The position numbers were made by a program, and so were the translations under genes. The notes beneath the pieces were generated by a model. The model saw only the letters and a list, made by a program, of their open reading frames with translations. It was not told the DNA's origin and did not search any database. Below, in pieces: positions 1 to 11,791 of a stretch of 64,000 bases of DNA (the first letter of the stretch is position 1; every line of letters starts with the position of its first letter). The stretch is taken from the NCBI GenBank assembly GCA_022495995.1, contig JAFEMH010000169.1:806001-870000 (forward strand), in the 5' to 3' direction. The stretch is from Adenophora triphylla var. japonica (lineage: Eukaryota; Streptophyta; Magnoliopsida; Asterales; Campanulaceae).

Positions 1-1
1 C

Positions 2-3000
2 TGGAAGCATATTGCATTCACTGCTTTTCTCGCAGTTGTGAGGCTCGGGGTTATGTACGTGGGCCCCCTACTTATCCAAAGATTCGTCGATTTCACGTCC
101 GGAAAAGGAAGCTCTCCGTACGAAGGATATTACCTAGTCCTTACTCTCCTCGTTGCTAAATTCTTCGAAGTTTTGACTTCTCACCAGTTTAATTTCCATT
201 CCCAAAAGCTCGGTATGCTTATTCGGTCAACTCTTTTAACTTCTTTGTACAAGAAGGGATTGAAGCTCTCATGTTCGGCAAGACAATCTCATGGGGTTGG
301 GCAGATCGTAAATTACATGGCTGTCGATGCTCAACAGTTATCTGATATGATGCTTCAGTTACATGCCATATGGCTAATGCCGCTTCAGCTCACGTTAGCA
401 TTAAGCATTCTTTACGCCTATCTCGGGCCTCCAACTTTTGTAACACTTGTTGGACTTGTCGCGGTCATGATATTTGCCCTTTTTGGTACTAGAAGAAATA
501 ATCGGTACCAATTTAATATAATGACTCAGCGGGATTCTAGAATGAAGGCGACAAATGAGATGCTTAATTACATGCGTGTGATAAAGTTCCAAGCTTGGGA
601 AGAACACTTCAATAAAAGAATCATGTCTTTCCGGGAATCGGAATACAATTGGCTATGCAAGTTTATGATCTCGATAAGTGCCAATGTTATTGTGTTATGG
701 AGCACTCCGTTATTTATATCCACACTTACGTTCGGAAGTGCAATTTTGTTGGGAATCCCTTTAGATGCTGCGACGGTATTTACTGCCACCTCGCTATTCA
801 AGAATTTGCAGGAACCAATCAGAACGTTTCCTCAGTCGATGATCTCCATCTCTCAGGCGATGATCTCGTTGGGGAGGTTGGATAAGTATATGATCAGTAA
901 GGAATTAGTGGTGGAGTCTGTGGAAAGAAGGGAAGGTTGTGAAGATAAGATTGCTGTTGAGGTTAAAGACGGGATTTTTAGTTGGGATGACGAGTCTAAC
1001 GAAGGGGTGGTAAAGAATTTGAATTTCGAGATAAAGAAGGGGGAGCTGGCTGCTATTGTTGGAACTGTAGGGTCTGGGAAATCTTCTCTTCTTGCATCAG
1101 TTCTTGGTGAAATGCACAAAATTTCTGGAAAGGTATGATCTTTTTCTCTGAAGTGCTTTTTTTTTTTTTTACTAAATATTTTCTTACTTTTCATATAATC
1201 TTTATTCAGGTTAGGGTTTGTGGGTCCACTGCTTACGTGGCACAAACGTCGTGGATTCAAGGTGGGACCATCCAAGAGAACATCTTATTTGGGTTGCCTA
1301 TGAGAGAAGAGAGATATAGCGAAGTTATTAGGACTTGCTGCTTAGTGAAGGACTTGGAAATGATGGAGTTCGGAGATCAGACTGAAATTGGAGAGCGTGG
1401 CCTTAATCTCAGCGGTGGCCAGAAGCAGAGGATCCAACTTGCCAGAGCCGTTTATCAAGATTGTGATATATATCTTCTTGATGATGTTTTTAGTGCTGTT
1501 GACGCCCACACTGGCTCGGATATATTCAAGGTGAGATGATACGTTATGCATTTGTCGCAATTATCTAGCATTTATTTAATTCTAAACTTCATTTTTCTTT
1601 TTGAACTACGAAAATGATCTCTATCTGCATGACTTGAACTATTGTATCCAAAATAAAAATATGACTATTTATTTATGTCTGCAGGAATGTGTAAGGGGAG
1701 CCCTTAAAGATAAAACCATCCTACTTGTAACGCACCAAGTTGACTTCCTGCATAATGTTGACCGAATCTTGGTAAGTACTCGGTTTTTCTGTAGAACCTT
1801 CAGATCAAAATTTCGATATGAATAATTGTTTCATACTCCCTGGCTCAAAATGAATGTCCATAAAAATATCAAGTTTGCTCTTGATCAAGTGTAAACTTGG
1901 ATATTTTTCGGATATTCATTTTGGGACGGAGGGATTACTTTTTTGTTACTGGTACTTATTAGTTATTGTACAACTTCAACTCTGCAGGTCATGCGAGATG
2001 GGATGATTGTACAATCAGGAAAGTATAATGAGCTACTTGAATCGGGAACAGATTTCCTGGCGCTGGTGGATGCCCACGAAACCTCCATGCAATTAGTAGA
2101 AACAGAAACTAGAGAACCAGGTGAAAAGTCCATACTACCCCCAGCATCTCCTCGAGAAGAAAGTGTTGATGAAAGTACTTTAAAACGGTACGAATCTGAA
2201 GTGGGAACTTCCAAGCTGACCCAAGAAGAGGAGAGAGAGATTGGAAAAATCGGGGGCCATGTCTACAAAGTGTATGCAACCGAGGCTTTTGGATGGTGGG
2301 GTGTGGTGATGGTTATTGGCTCATCACTCCTTTGGCAAGGTTCACAAATGGCGAGTGATTATTGGTTGTCGTACGAAACTTCTGCTGAGCGTGCTGCGTC
2401 ATTTAACCCTTCTCTGTTTATTGACGTTTATGCCCTTATTGCTGTGGTTTCGTTTTTTCTGATATTGATGAGGATCATTTTCACCTCAATTATGGGGCTC
2501 AAGACTGCCCAAATTTTCTTCAAGCAAATTCTTCACAGCATCCTGCATGCTCCTATGTCGTTCTTCGACACTACACCTTCTGGAAGAATTCTTAGTCGGG
2601 TACTTTTGAAAATATTACTCCCTCCGTCCCAAAATGAATGTCCAAAAGAGTTTTCAATTTTGCTATTGATCAAGAGCAAATTTGATTTTTTTGGACTTAT
2701 ATTTTGGGACGGAGGGATAAACTTTATTGACTTCCTTATCTTGTCCATTTATGCCTTTTCGAAAATGTATTAAACTAACATAATTTTTATGATCGTTCCT
2801 AACTTGTGTAGGCATCAAGTGATCAGACCAATATCGATGTCTTCATCCCGTTTATTATGAGCATTACGATTGCCATGTATATGACATTGCTCAGCATCAT
2901 CATCATCACATGTCAATATGCTTGGCCGACCATTTTCCTTTTGATTCCACTTGGTTGGTTAAATTTCTGGTATCGGGTATGGCACTTTTCGTAATTTTGA

Positions 3001-6000
3001 CATTTCTTTTTATTTCTTTTTCCGAGAAAGGACCGGGAAAATATTTCAAATAATAGCTTCTCTAATGTTCTGTTTCTTGTGGATTTCAGGGATACTATCT
3101 TGCAACTTCTCGTGAATTGACCCGTCTTGACTCAATCACAAAAGCTCCCGTAATTCATCACTTTTCTGAAAGCATATCGGGAGTTATGACAATACGGTGT
3201 TTCAGGAAGGAGCAAATGTTTTCCCAGGAAAATGTTCAACGGGTCAATGGAAATTTGCGCATGGATTTCCACAACAATGCATCAAATGAATGGTTGGGAT
3301 TTCGACTTGAACTACTTGGAAGCATTGTTCTCTGCATGTCCACCATGTTCATGATTATCTTACCAAGCAGTATTATTAAACCAGGTATATGTGTACAGCT
3401 TTCTTGATCAATTTTATTTTATACTCCCTCCGTCCCAAAATGAATGTCCAAAAAATTATAAAATCTGCCTTGATCAAGAACAAATTTGAAAAAATTTCGG
3501 TCATTCATTTTGGGACAGAGGTAGTAGCAATTTATTGATATTTTCTTCAAGTTTATGCAATCGAACTCTAAACTAATTAATATAATTTTTATTAGAAAAT
3601 GTTGGGTTATCCCTCTCATACGGCTTGTCCCTCAATTCGGTGCTGTTCTGGGCCATATATATGAGCTGCTTCGTGGAAAACAGAATGGTTTCGGTTGAGA
3701 GGATAAAACAGTTCACTAACATACCTTCCGAGGCAGAATGGAGGAAAAAGGACTGCCTTCCATCTCCCGATTGGCCTACTCATGGCAATGTTGAAGTTAA
3801 AGACTTGAAGGTAATCAAAGAGTTAAAAATAAACTACTCCCTCCGTCCCATAATAAATGTATCATCTCGACTTTTTTGGTTTACTTGATTGAATTGAAAT
3901 GCTTAAATGTTTTGTTGAGCAGGTTCGGTATAGACCAAACACACCACTGGTTCTTAAAGGACTTACCTTCAGGATTCGTGGAGGGGAAAAGATTGGTGTA
4001 GTTGGTCGAACTGGGGGTGGAAAGTCAACTCTAATCCAGGTTCTCTTTAGGTTGGTGGAGCCCTCGGGAGGAAAGATAATCATTGACGGCATTGATATAA
4101 CCACGCTTGGGCTTCATGATCTTCGGTCCCGCTTTGGGATTATTCCTCAAGAACCCATCCTTTTCGAAGGAACCGTGAGAAGCAACATTGACCCCATTGG
4201 ACAGCATTCTGATGAAGCTATATGGAAGGTAATCCCCTTTCTTCTGTTTCTTTGTTTCAACGATTTAAGATATTGTGTGTATTTATTTATTTTAGGCTCC
4301 TATTTTAATTGTGATTTTTGTGTTTGTAGAGCCTTGAACGCTGCCAACTTAGCGACGTGGTTTCTTCAAAGCCCGGAAAGCTTGATTCTGCAGGTATAAA
4401 TTACAGTTAGCTAATGCTTTTATTCACTTCTTCCCAGAAAAAGAGCCGTATTTCTAAAAATAGATTATGGATTAACTTATGTTCACAAAATACCTTCTTA
4501 TTGTGTGGGCCTAACTCCGTTTTCATCCACTGTTTTTAAATGTAGAAACAAGGTTGTTTCACTTCTACCATTATACTTCTTTTTTTTCCTCAAAAATACC
4601 ACTAAAGTTTGGAAAATGATATATCTTCAAAACTACAGTTATATTGATAGAAAAGAAGTAATGGTGAAAGTGAAACACTATTGGAAGTACGTTGGATGAA
4701 AATGAAGTTTGCTCTATTCTGGGCTTGTAAATTATAATCAACTGCTTGTAAAGAATCTTGCCCGTTGTAGACTAAGTAAGCTGATCTTGATCACCTCCAA
4801 AGGTATAGTACAGCTTCATGCTGGGGAATTGGTTGTTTTCGAGCAGTAGAAGATAACAACATGCAATAATATCTATATGAAAGTAATAAAAGACCAGAAC
4901 ACGAGATTTGGTAGTGCCAAACCAGGATATTCAATAATATTAAATTTGTTGTGTTACTATCAAAGCCCATGATCTCCCTCACGAGTCATTCCCTCTATCT
5001 ATGTAAACACACACTACCCATACAACCTCTAGACATAACCTAGACCATCCTCAGAATGCTCCTAATGGCACCCCAAAGACCTACAATGCCTCTGACTCTC
5101 TTTTGTGGATTTCACAGATTCTTTCCGGCTAATTTCCCTAACACAATAATATTAGTTACTACTTGGTTTATATAGTTCCCTAGGAGCAAACCCTAAACCT
5201 TGGAGGAGAAGAAATCCTGAAATTAGAACAAAACAGGCCCGGCCCAGGAATTCGTCCGGCCAGTTCCATGGGCTGCCCATGGTTTCAACCATGACCATGA
5301 TTCTTGCTGTCCGAGTCTCCAAATCTCATCAGCCGGCTTCGTTGCTTGCCCATGGTTTCTACCATGGCCACCATGATTCTCATATTTCCTGATTTCTTTC
5401 TTCTTTCTTCCAATTTTACCCTTTGTCTCCATATTCTAACACTTCAATCTCGAGCTCCCCTGTTTTCTCCCTATTGAGCAACTATTGTTCAGGAAAGGAA
5501 TAAGGCGAGTGCGGTTTGATAAAGAAGATAGATTGAATAAATGGTAGTGTGGCTTAGCAAATGTGTAAAGAAAATTTAAAGTTTTGACTTTTCAAACTGG
5601 AATCTAATTTGGGACGGAGGGAGTATTCTATTGAGTCAATGGGGGAGAAAAACGAGGCGAGCATATCATTAAAGTTGACTTTTTGCTTACATTTTACTTG
5701 TGTTTGTAGTTGTTGATAATGGAGATAACTGGAGCGTGGGACAGAGGCAACTGCTTTGCTTAGGAAGAGTAATGTTGAAGAGAAGCAGGCTCTTGTTTAT
5801 GGACGAGGCAACTGCTTCTGTTGATTCACAGACTGATGCTGTCATTCAAAGAATCATTCGCGAGGACTTTGCAGCCTGTACCATTATAAGCATAGCTCAC
5901 CGAATACCAACTGTTATGGATTGTGACAAGGTTCTCGTTATGGATGCAGGTACGTTCAATCTCTTATGATTTTAATCCACATGTGTTTTGTGAGTGCCAA

Positions 6001-6372
6001 TGCATGTATTATGAAGTGTCGGTGCATGTATTATTGAGTGTCAGTAGTGCATGTGTTTTGAGTGCCAATTTGAAATCTCATAAAATATAAAATCTTACAA
6101 AAAAACTGGCAGTTGATAAGATTAACACTGCAGTTTGTAACATTAAAGTTGACATTTTTAAGGAAAATAATTCTTAAAACTTAGTAAAAACAGCTTTTTT
6201 TTTTTTCGTTCTGAAATTTTGTGTTTAACTTGAGTTAACCTCTGATATTCATTTTTCTATCCTTGATACAGGACGGGCGAAAGAATATGATACGCCATCT
6301 AACCTGATCGAGAGGCCTTCATTGTTCGGGGCATTAGTTCAGGAGTATGCTAACCGGTCAGCTGGTTTATAG
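2..6372 (+). CDS. ABCC-subfamily (MRP-type) ABC transporter, 5' end outside window
   Basis: Full-size ABC transporter of the plant ABCC family, closest in my memory to Arabidopsis ABCC4/ABCC14. Such proteins pump glutathione or other conjugates and organic anions across the vacuolar or plasma membrane using ATP. GT-AG exons: 2-1132, 1210-1530, 1685-1771, 1988-2599, 2812-2976, 3090-3384, 3596-3810, 3923-4228, 4330-4393, 5710-5949 and 6272-6372 (stop TAG). They join in frame to about 1178 residues; full family members are about 1500, so roughly 330 N-terminal residues lie upstream. Seen in order: first membrane domain, NBD1 (Walker [10 protein letters not shown], signature LSGGQKQR, Walker B IYLLDD), linker, second membrane domain, NBD2 (Walker [10 protein letters not shown], signature WSVGQRQ, Walker [13 protein letters not shown]). 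No frame breaks were seen. Introns hold three Stowaway MITEs and a solo LTR; the 1.3-kb ninth intron is the longest. Family is certain; the orthologue name is not. Confidence 0.95.
1836..1933. mobile_element. Stowaway-like MITE in ABCC intron 3
   Basis: About 98 bp, with terminal inverted repeats CTCCCTGGCTC / GGGACGGAGGG. The interior (AAAATGAATGTCCA near one end, ATTCATTTTG near the other, TTGATCAAG in the middle) matches the elements at 2618 and 3424, so all three belong to one family. The left end is mutated from the usual CTCCCTCCGTCCC. Confidence 0.85.
2618..2716. mobile_element. Stowaway-like MITE in ABCC intron 4
   Basis: Ends CTCCCTCCGTCCC and GGGACGGAGGG are inverted repeats with TA next to them, as expected for Tc1/mariner-type MITEs. 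Same internal family as the copies at 1836 and 3424. It begins only 19 bases after the splice donor of the exon ending at 2599. Confidence 0.88.
3424..3521. mobile_element. Stowaway-like MITE in ABCC intron 6
   Basis: Third member of the same 98-bp family, with left end CTCCCTCCGTCCC and right end GGGACAGAGG. It starts about 40 bases after the exon ending at 3384. Confidence 0.87.
3837..3880. mobile_element. One-ended Stowaway fragment in ABCC intron 7
   Basis: Left terminus CTCCCTCCGTCCC followed by ATAATAAATG. No matching right terminus occurs before the next exon at 3923, so this is a truncated copy. Confidence 0.55.
4819..5441 (-). mobile_element. Solo LTR in ABCC intron 9, antisense to the gene
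   Basis: Read on the minus strand, this 623-bp block begins TGTTAGAATATGG and ends CCCCAGCA, the TG...CA boundaries of an LTR. It is flanked by a 5-bp direct repeat CTTCA at 4814-4818 and 5442-5446, the expected target-site duplication. No internal retrotransposon sequence is present, so it is a solo LTR left by LTR-LTR recombination. The TGTTAGAATATGG start is typical of Ty1/copia-type LTRs in plants, but with no coding region the superfamily is inferred. It makes up about half of the intron. Confidence 0.8.
5611..5623. mobile_element. Stowaway right-terminus remnant
   Basis: GGGACGGAGGGAG, followed by TATT, inside ABCC intron 9. No partner left terminus was found nearby, so only the end of an element is recognisable. 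Confidence 0.45.
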
Positions 6373-7015
6373 AACAATCCTCCTGGCTTTCCGTCTCGAC
6401 AGCTAATTTTGATAAATGTTTCATTAGAGACCGACCATGGAGAGTTCAAAACCTTACTACCGGTCCATCGCCGGTGGCTAATGTTTCTCCGGCGGGATGT
6501 TACAACAATGGGTGAAGTTGGGGTAATACTGTTTTCATAAGAAGTGAAAATTTTGTTTTGTCCATCTATCCATTCATGTCTAAAAAGTGTAATATGACTT
6601 AGTATTTTAGTAATTCTTCAATCTCATAATAATTGTCACAATTTATTTATTAATGTTTAAGTTATTTGCTTTATCGAATTTAATTGTATTGTACATTGCT
6701 AGTGCTTTGTGAGAATGCAATAATACCATTTTTCTTCGATGAATATTACTACCTTTGTCTTAAAATATCGTTTCCTAAAATGAATGTTCAAAATTATTTT
6801 TAAATTTGTTTTTACAATTTTTTGAGTAAATTTTAAGCATAAAATTTTAGTAATGATGTTCTCTAAACCATCAATATTGATTTTTCATTTTGGAGGAATT
6901 TGCAAATGTTATTTTATTTGTTGTAAATTTTAGTGATTTTCATTAAAATTTTAGTAAATAAGATATATGAAAATATTTGTTATCTACTTTTTGAAGTTTT
7001 AGTTTTGAAAGCATC
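6373..7015. other. ABCC 3' UTR and AT-rich intergenic spacer
   Basis: The first 200-300 bases after the ABCC stop are probably 3' UTR. The rest is AT-rich. A weak stretch at 6745-6910 (ACTACCTTTGTCTTAAAATA, AAATGAATGTTCA) looks like a decayed MITE. No gene was seen. Confidence 0.5.
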
Positions 7016-7025
7016 AAAAAGAAAT

Positions 7026-8343
7026 GGGCAAATTGCATTTTAGTTACCTGAATTTGTCGAGATATTTCAATTGGTTATCGAATTTGCATTTGTTACAAGT
7101 TGGTTATTGAATTTGTCTTTTTGTTGCAATCAGGTGTAATTTTGAATGAACCGTTAAAAATCTAACCAATAGTATAACATGTGCTGCTCACGTGAGTTAC
7201 TTATGGGTATTTTGGTCTTTTCAATGTAATATATATATATATATGGCGTTATCAACATCTCCTCCTTTCCTATTCTATGTGTCGATTACCTCAAAAGACT
7301 CTTTCCAATCTTCGCCGGCGGCATCACCCGAACCCTAGCAATCCTGATCTCAACTCTACTCTTCTTCTTCCTCAATTTCACCGGCCTAAACATAGTCGCT
7401 TAGGAATTTCCAAGAACCCATTAGGGATCCGAAGAATGGGCCAAAAGCTTTGTGGGCCCAGATGACAAATCTGTAGTTGCTGGGGTCCTGGGGAAGGCGG
7501 TGGAGAGTTCGGCGGTGATCAGTGCAATCACGACAATGTTTCTACCCAAAATTCCACTCAAATCTTCATCTCCATTGAAATTCACCACCATTGTTCATCA
7601 TCTCACTCTCTTCTCCACAAACTCCACTCCATCATAACTCCAAAACCTCAATCCACTCGAAGAATCCATAGCCAACAGACCCTACTGGACTCGAAAGATT
7701 CACAAACTCTGCGCCTTCGATCGTAACGTCGACGAAGCCCTCTGTCTCCTCAACCACCTCCGCCTCCATGGTTACAATCTAGACTCTCTTAATCTCAGTA
7801 GCATCATTCACGCTCTCTGTGATGCCATTCGTTTTGCTGAAGCTCATACACGTTTTATGACTTCCCTTGCTTCCAGCTCCACCCATTATGAACGCACTTG
7901 CAATGTGTTAATCGCCCGGCTCCTTAATTCTCGAAACCCACAAGATAATTTGCTTGTTTTTCAACGTTTGGTTGCTGTGAAGCCTGATTTCGTGGCTAAT
8001 TCGGTTAATTATAATCGTTTGATTGATCAATTTTGTAGCTTTGGTAGGCCTGTTGATGCCCAAATCTGCCGTTGTCGGGGAATGAGGGTTAGCTTTTTGG
8101 AGTTGTGGGTGGGGGTGATAGTGGTGGGGAGTTGTAGGGAGAGGTTTTCGGTGGTCGGCGGCGATTTTGGGGTGGTTGGTTGGATTTCGAGGGCTATTCG
8201 TTAGATTTTTAACGGTTCATCCAAAATTACACCTAATTGCAATAAAGAGACAAACTCAATAACCAACTTGTAACAAATGTAAATTTGATAACCAATTTAA
8301 ACATCTCGACAAACTAAAGTAACTAATAAAATGCAATTTGCCC
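7026..8343. mobile_element. Pack-MULE (non-autonomous Mutator-like element with gene fragments)
   Basis: Long terminal inverted repeats of about 141-144 bp (7026-7166 and 8200-8343) begin GGGCAAATTGCATTTTA and show only a few substitutions and small indels between arms. They are flanked by a perfect 10-bp direct repeat AAAAAGAAAT (7016-7025 and 8344-8353), in the range of Mutator target duplications. Inside are GC-richer pieces unlike the AT-rich flanks: an unidentified segment at 7260-7640, a PPR gene fragment (7638-8080) and a G-rich segment at 8080-8195. Long TIRs, a 9-10 bp duplication and host gene fragments together define a Pack-MULE. No transposase is encoded. Confidence 0.9.
7638..8204 (+). 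pseudogene. PPR protein fragment captured in the Pack-MULE
   Basis: One frame is open from 7638 to 8204. Its first about 140 codons read as the N-terminal part of a P-class pentatricopeptide repeat protein (for example RKIHKLCAFDRNVDEALCLL, SLNLSSIIHALCDA, YNRLIDQFCSFGRPVDA). I recall strong similarity to the N-terminus of Arabidopsis At3g18020. After about 8065 the frame runs into an unrelated G-rich segment and stops in the right TIR. There is no ATG at the head of the homologous part and only about two or three PPR motifs, so it is a captured fragment and not a full gene. PPR proteins normally bind organellar RNA; no function is claimed here. Confidence 0.8.
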
Positions 8344-8563
8344 AAAAAGAAATTGATAAATAAAATAATTGGGGACATTTTTTTCTTTCAAAAAGGTTAT
8401 TTGTTTTGAGTTAAAGTTTTAAAAATGGTCATTTATTTTTTTAGAATGTAGGGAGAGTGTTACAATTACATTTTTTGGAAAAATTATATTTATTTTATAT
8501 TTAAAAAATTGATATTTATTTTTGATTGAGGAAGAAATGGAAAAAAAATAATAATATGATGAT

Positions 8564-8794
8564 TAGGGGTGTAAATGGTTCAGTTTAGGTCAATTTACGG
8601 ATCGAACCACTAGTCATCGATTTGAAAAAATTTCAAATCGAACCGAATCATGAAAAAATTCAAATCGAATCGAACCAAATCGCAATAGTTTGATTCAAAC
8701 CGCGATTTGATTTTACGGTTCGAACCGCGATTTAAACCACAGTTCAAACCACGTTACCATGAAATATAACACGACTTACACCATTACACTCCTA
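8564..8794. mobile_element. Non-autonomous hAT-like element (TAGGGGTGTAA ends)
   Basis: Starts TAGGGGTGTAAATGG and ends TTACACTCCTA, a short imperfect inverted repeat. The interior is full of the words GGTTCGA, TCAAATCGAA and AACCGCGATTT, the usual composition of plant hAT-type elements with these ends. A clear 8-bp duplication was not found. A relative lies at 23048. Confidence 0.5.
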
Positions 8795-8818
8795 AATCTA
8801 ACAGGGATGTATTATATA

Positions 8819-9073
8819 CTCCCTTCGTCCCATTAATAACTTCACTTTTTACCCAAAATGGCGTCCCGTTAGAAGCTTCACCTTTCCTTTTTTGGCAAAG
8901 AATCTTTACTATTTCCTCCACTCATTCTCTCTTTTATTTCACTATTACACTCACGACACTTTTCAAATTTACTATTTCCTCCACTCATTCTCTCTCCTAT
9001 TTTACTATTACACTCACAATATTTTCTCCACCCTGAGGCTAAAATGATGAACTTATTATTGGGACGGAGGGAG
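8819..9073. mobile_element. Stowaway-like MITE upstream of NOP16
   Basis: Termini CTCCCTTCGTCCC and GGGACGGAGGGAG flanked by TA. The interior contains CACTCATTCTCTCTC and CTCACAACA-like words shared with the elements at 15810, 26865 and 43736. It ends about 220 bases before the NOP16 start codon, so it lies in the probable promoter. Confidence 0.85.
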
Positions 9074-9290
9074 TATACTTTAATTAACCAAGGACAAAAC
9101 TTGACATAATTGTCCATTATATTCCAACAAATTTCCATTTAGTCCTTGGTATAGGTTGTGGTAGCCGCCAATCCAAACAGGCCGCTAGGTGCCTAGGTTA
9201 AATCAGTTATCTTTTCCTCCTTAAACCCTAATTCCCTCCGTCGTCCTCTTCTTCCCCGTTCTAAACTCTAGAGAGAGAAAGAGAAGAGAG

Positions 9291-11144
9291 ATGGGAGGAT
9301 CAAGGAGAAAATACAAGAAACACCGAACCAAGGTTCGTGTTGCACTGCCGAAGAAGAACCCTAACTTATTCAAACCTAACTTCTGTGTTCCTCCCAAGCT
9401 CCGATCACTAGTCGATTTGTCTGAAACCAAATGGGACGAAAAAGGCAGCGTTCTCGAGAATTACAAGTCGTTTGGCGTCGTTTCAAACCCTAATTTTCTC
9501 GGTGTTCGATCTCGTACTGAACGGATTATGGAGAGCGAATCACTTCAAGTGCCGCCTCCTAAGGGACCTGTAAAGGAGTTTGAGCCCGTGGATTATGGTA
9601 GCGAACTCGAAGAAGACGGTTAGTCATCTGTCTTGTGATAGTTTCAATTTGTAGTTTATGAAATATATTTGCTGATTCGTTATGAATTGTTATTACTTTA
9701 GAATTGAAATAATGAAATTTACACCATAAAATAGAGGCTTTGAGCAAAGTTAATTGAAATTGAAGAAATGGCACCTATTCTATGCTATAAAGTTCCGAAG
9801 CTTGAAATTTTGATGTTCTTGAATACAACACTACACCACTTTGTATGGTGATGTTGATGGTGATGGTGAATAAGCTTTCACAATTCAGTGGCTCCTTTTT
9901 AGTGTCGTTTGGAGATATGTAGCACCTTGAAATTAACTAATTAATTTATTCTGTCTTTGCTACTAATTCTCCATTGTTTGCGCTAGCTTTGTGATATTCA
10001 CAGATGTCCGTTTTGCATCTTCAAACTATCCAGTTCTTATTTTGATGCCTATATCAAATGCTCTTTCTGCTTCCAATTAAGTCTTTCCAGACCACAATTT
10101 TGTTCTTGTGAACGTGCCATGGATTTTAAAACGCTGTCTATGGAACATCTACGTGACCATATTGCTAGGGTCAAATGATGATATTTCCTAACTACCACTA
10201 GGAGGAGCTGACATGACACTGATCAATAATAACATGTCAAGAGAGAAGCAATAGGGGTTGTATTTTCTATCATTCATCAGTAGCAAAGTTGCATTTTTCT
10301 TCTATATCAAATTTCAGTGGTACATGAACCCGAGTTATAATGTCATTATTACACATTGATATGTTATCTCTTACAAATTTAGGGCTGGTCACAGTTTCTA
10401 GGGGAATTAAGAGTAATAGATGGCATGGATAATGACAATCTTAGAAATACGGGCATGCAGAACTTCACTCTGGTCAACTAATGGAAGAAAAATTGAGAGC
10501 AAAAATGGCACCGACGAGAATCTAATGGACTGAAAGACATCCATCCATGTATCACCTAAACAAGCTGCTGGTAAAATATAAAGTTGCTCCGCGTTAGGAG
10601 CCTTGTTCTATCCCCATTAGGAGAAAGTCTACCTCAAAGGCTCAAAAGGTCTTTGTATGTTAGTCAAAGTATAACTTACTGGCTATATGGAGTGAGGTCA
10701 AATGGGAGGCTGTTTCATTTTGTTGCACGACCGGTGTCATTTGTAAAATGTAAGTCCCACCCCTCGTCTTCAGCCACAAACCTCTTATGGTGTAATTTTT
10801 TTTTCTGGCATTTGCAGATGTGAAAACAGCGCTTGGGAAGAAGCGGAAAGACGGAAAGTCCGTCCCTTTGCAGCCCTTGACCACCATGCAGCGCATTCAC
10901 ATCAAACCGCTTGTAGAAAAATATGGAGACAACTACCAGGTGGGAAGAAAAAACTCTTTACTGAAACTCTTTTAGTGTTAAACATATTTTCTCTTTTTTC
11001 CTTTTTAACAACTTCTTTTCCATGCAGAGCATGTTTATGGATACAAAACTCAACAAGATGCAACATTCAGTAGCAACTCTGGAGAAACTATGCCAAAGAT
11101 ATCACCTGCATAAAGACCGAAATCCCGTGCTTGTACCCTTTTAA
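9291..11144 (+). CDS. NOP16: Nucleolar protein 16 (ribosome biogenesis factor)
   Basis: NOP16 family protein, a nucleolar factor needed for assembly of the 60S ribosomal subunit. Exons are 9291-9618, 10818-10939 and 11028-11144 (TAA at 11142), all with GT-AG junctions; the joined product is 188 residues, the usual plant length. The N-terminus is strongly basic (MGGSRRKYKKHRTKVRV), typical of the family and of nucleolar targeting. Conserved features seen: the LVDLSETKWDEKGSVLENYK-type segment near residues 44-63, the LTTMQRIHIKPLVEKYGDNY block in exon 2, and the C-terminal HSVATLEKLCQRYHLHKDRN-type block. The chosen ATG lies just after a purine-rich GAGAGAGAAAG leader. Intron 1 is 1.2 kb. The gene converges on NLA, with about 650 bp between stop codons. 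Confidence 0.93.
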
Positions 11145-11791
11145 TTATGGATCCAGTTAACATTAAAATCCGGTTGCATTTGGAGAATATCAATTATCTG
11201 TCCAAGTTTTGAACTTTATATTAATGTCAGACAAATTTTTATTTAAAGATTTGATTGACGAAATTCCCCCTCATCCATACTAGTTTTTTTCCTAGTTATT
11301 GCTTCTTGTTGTAACGAAATTTCTCAAGCTCGACGCAGAAGTGGGTTTCACTTGTGCAGATTCCGAGTCAAATGGTGGAGTCAAAACTTTTCTGTTTGAA
11401 AGAATTCCATTTCAGAGGATCCAATCTTGTTCAAGAGTTCAATTTGAAATTGGATGGATAGTTTCTGGGTAGTCATCCTTGAAAAAAACTATGGTTGGGT
11501 TCAAGAGTTCATTTAGATATGACAATGTCAGTGAAATCGGCCATGACTGACCCATCATTGACGTGTTTTCCGAATAACCACGACGAAGAAGAAGAAGAGC
11601 AAGAAAGCCGTAAAATTGCAAGCAACCATTTGTATCCATTAAAAGGAACCAAAAATGTTTACCCATTACAGCATTTACAGCAACAAGAATATGCGCGACA
11701 ACAAACAAACAAGCGCCATTTTTTTCCCAACTCTGTTTGTTTTTGACACGGTACTAAGAGTGAGGGTCCAAACAATTCTCAGTTGAGAACT
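11145..11791. other. Convergent intergenic region between NOP16 and NLA
   Basis: Holds the 3' UTRs of both genes. The phrase GGTTCAAGAGTTCA-like occurs twice (about 11428 and 11497). No transposon ends or other gene were recognised. Confidence 0.5.
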
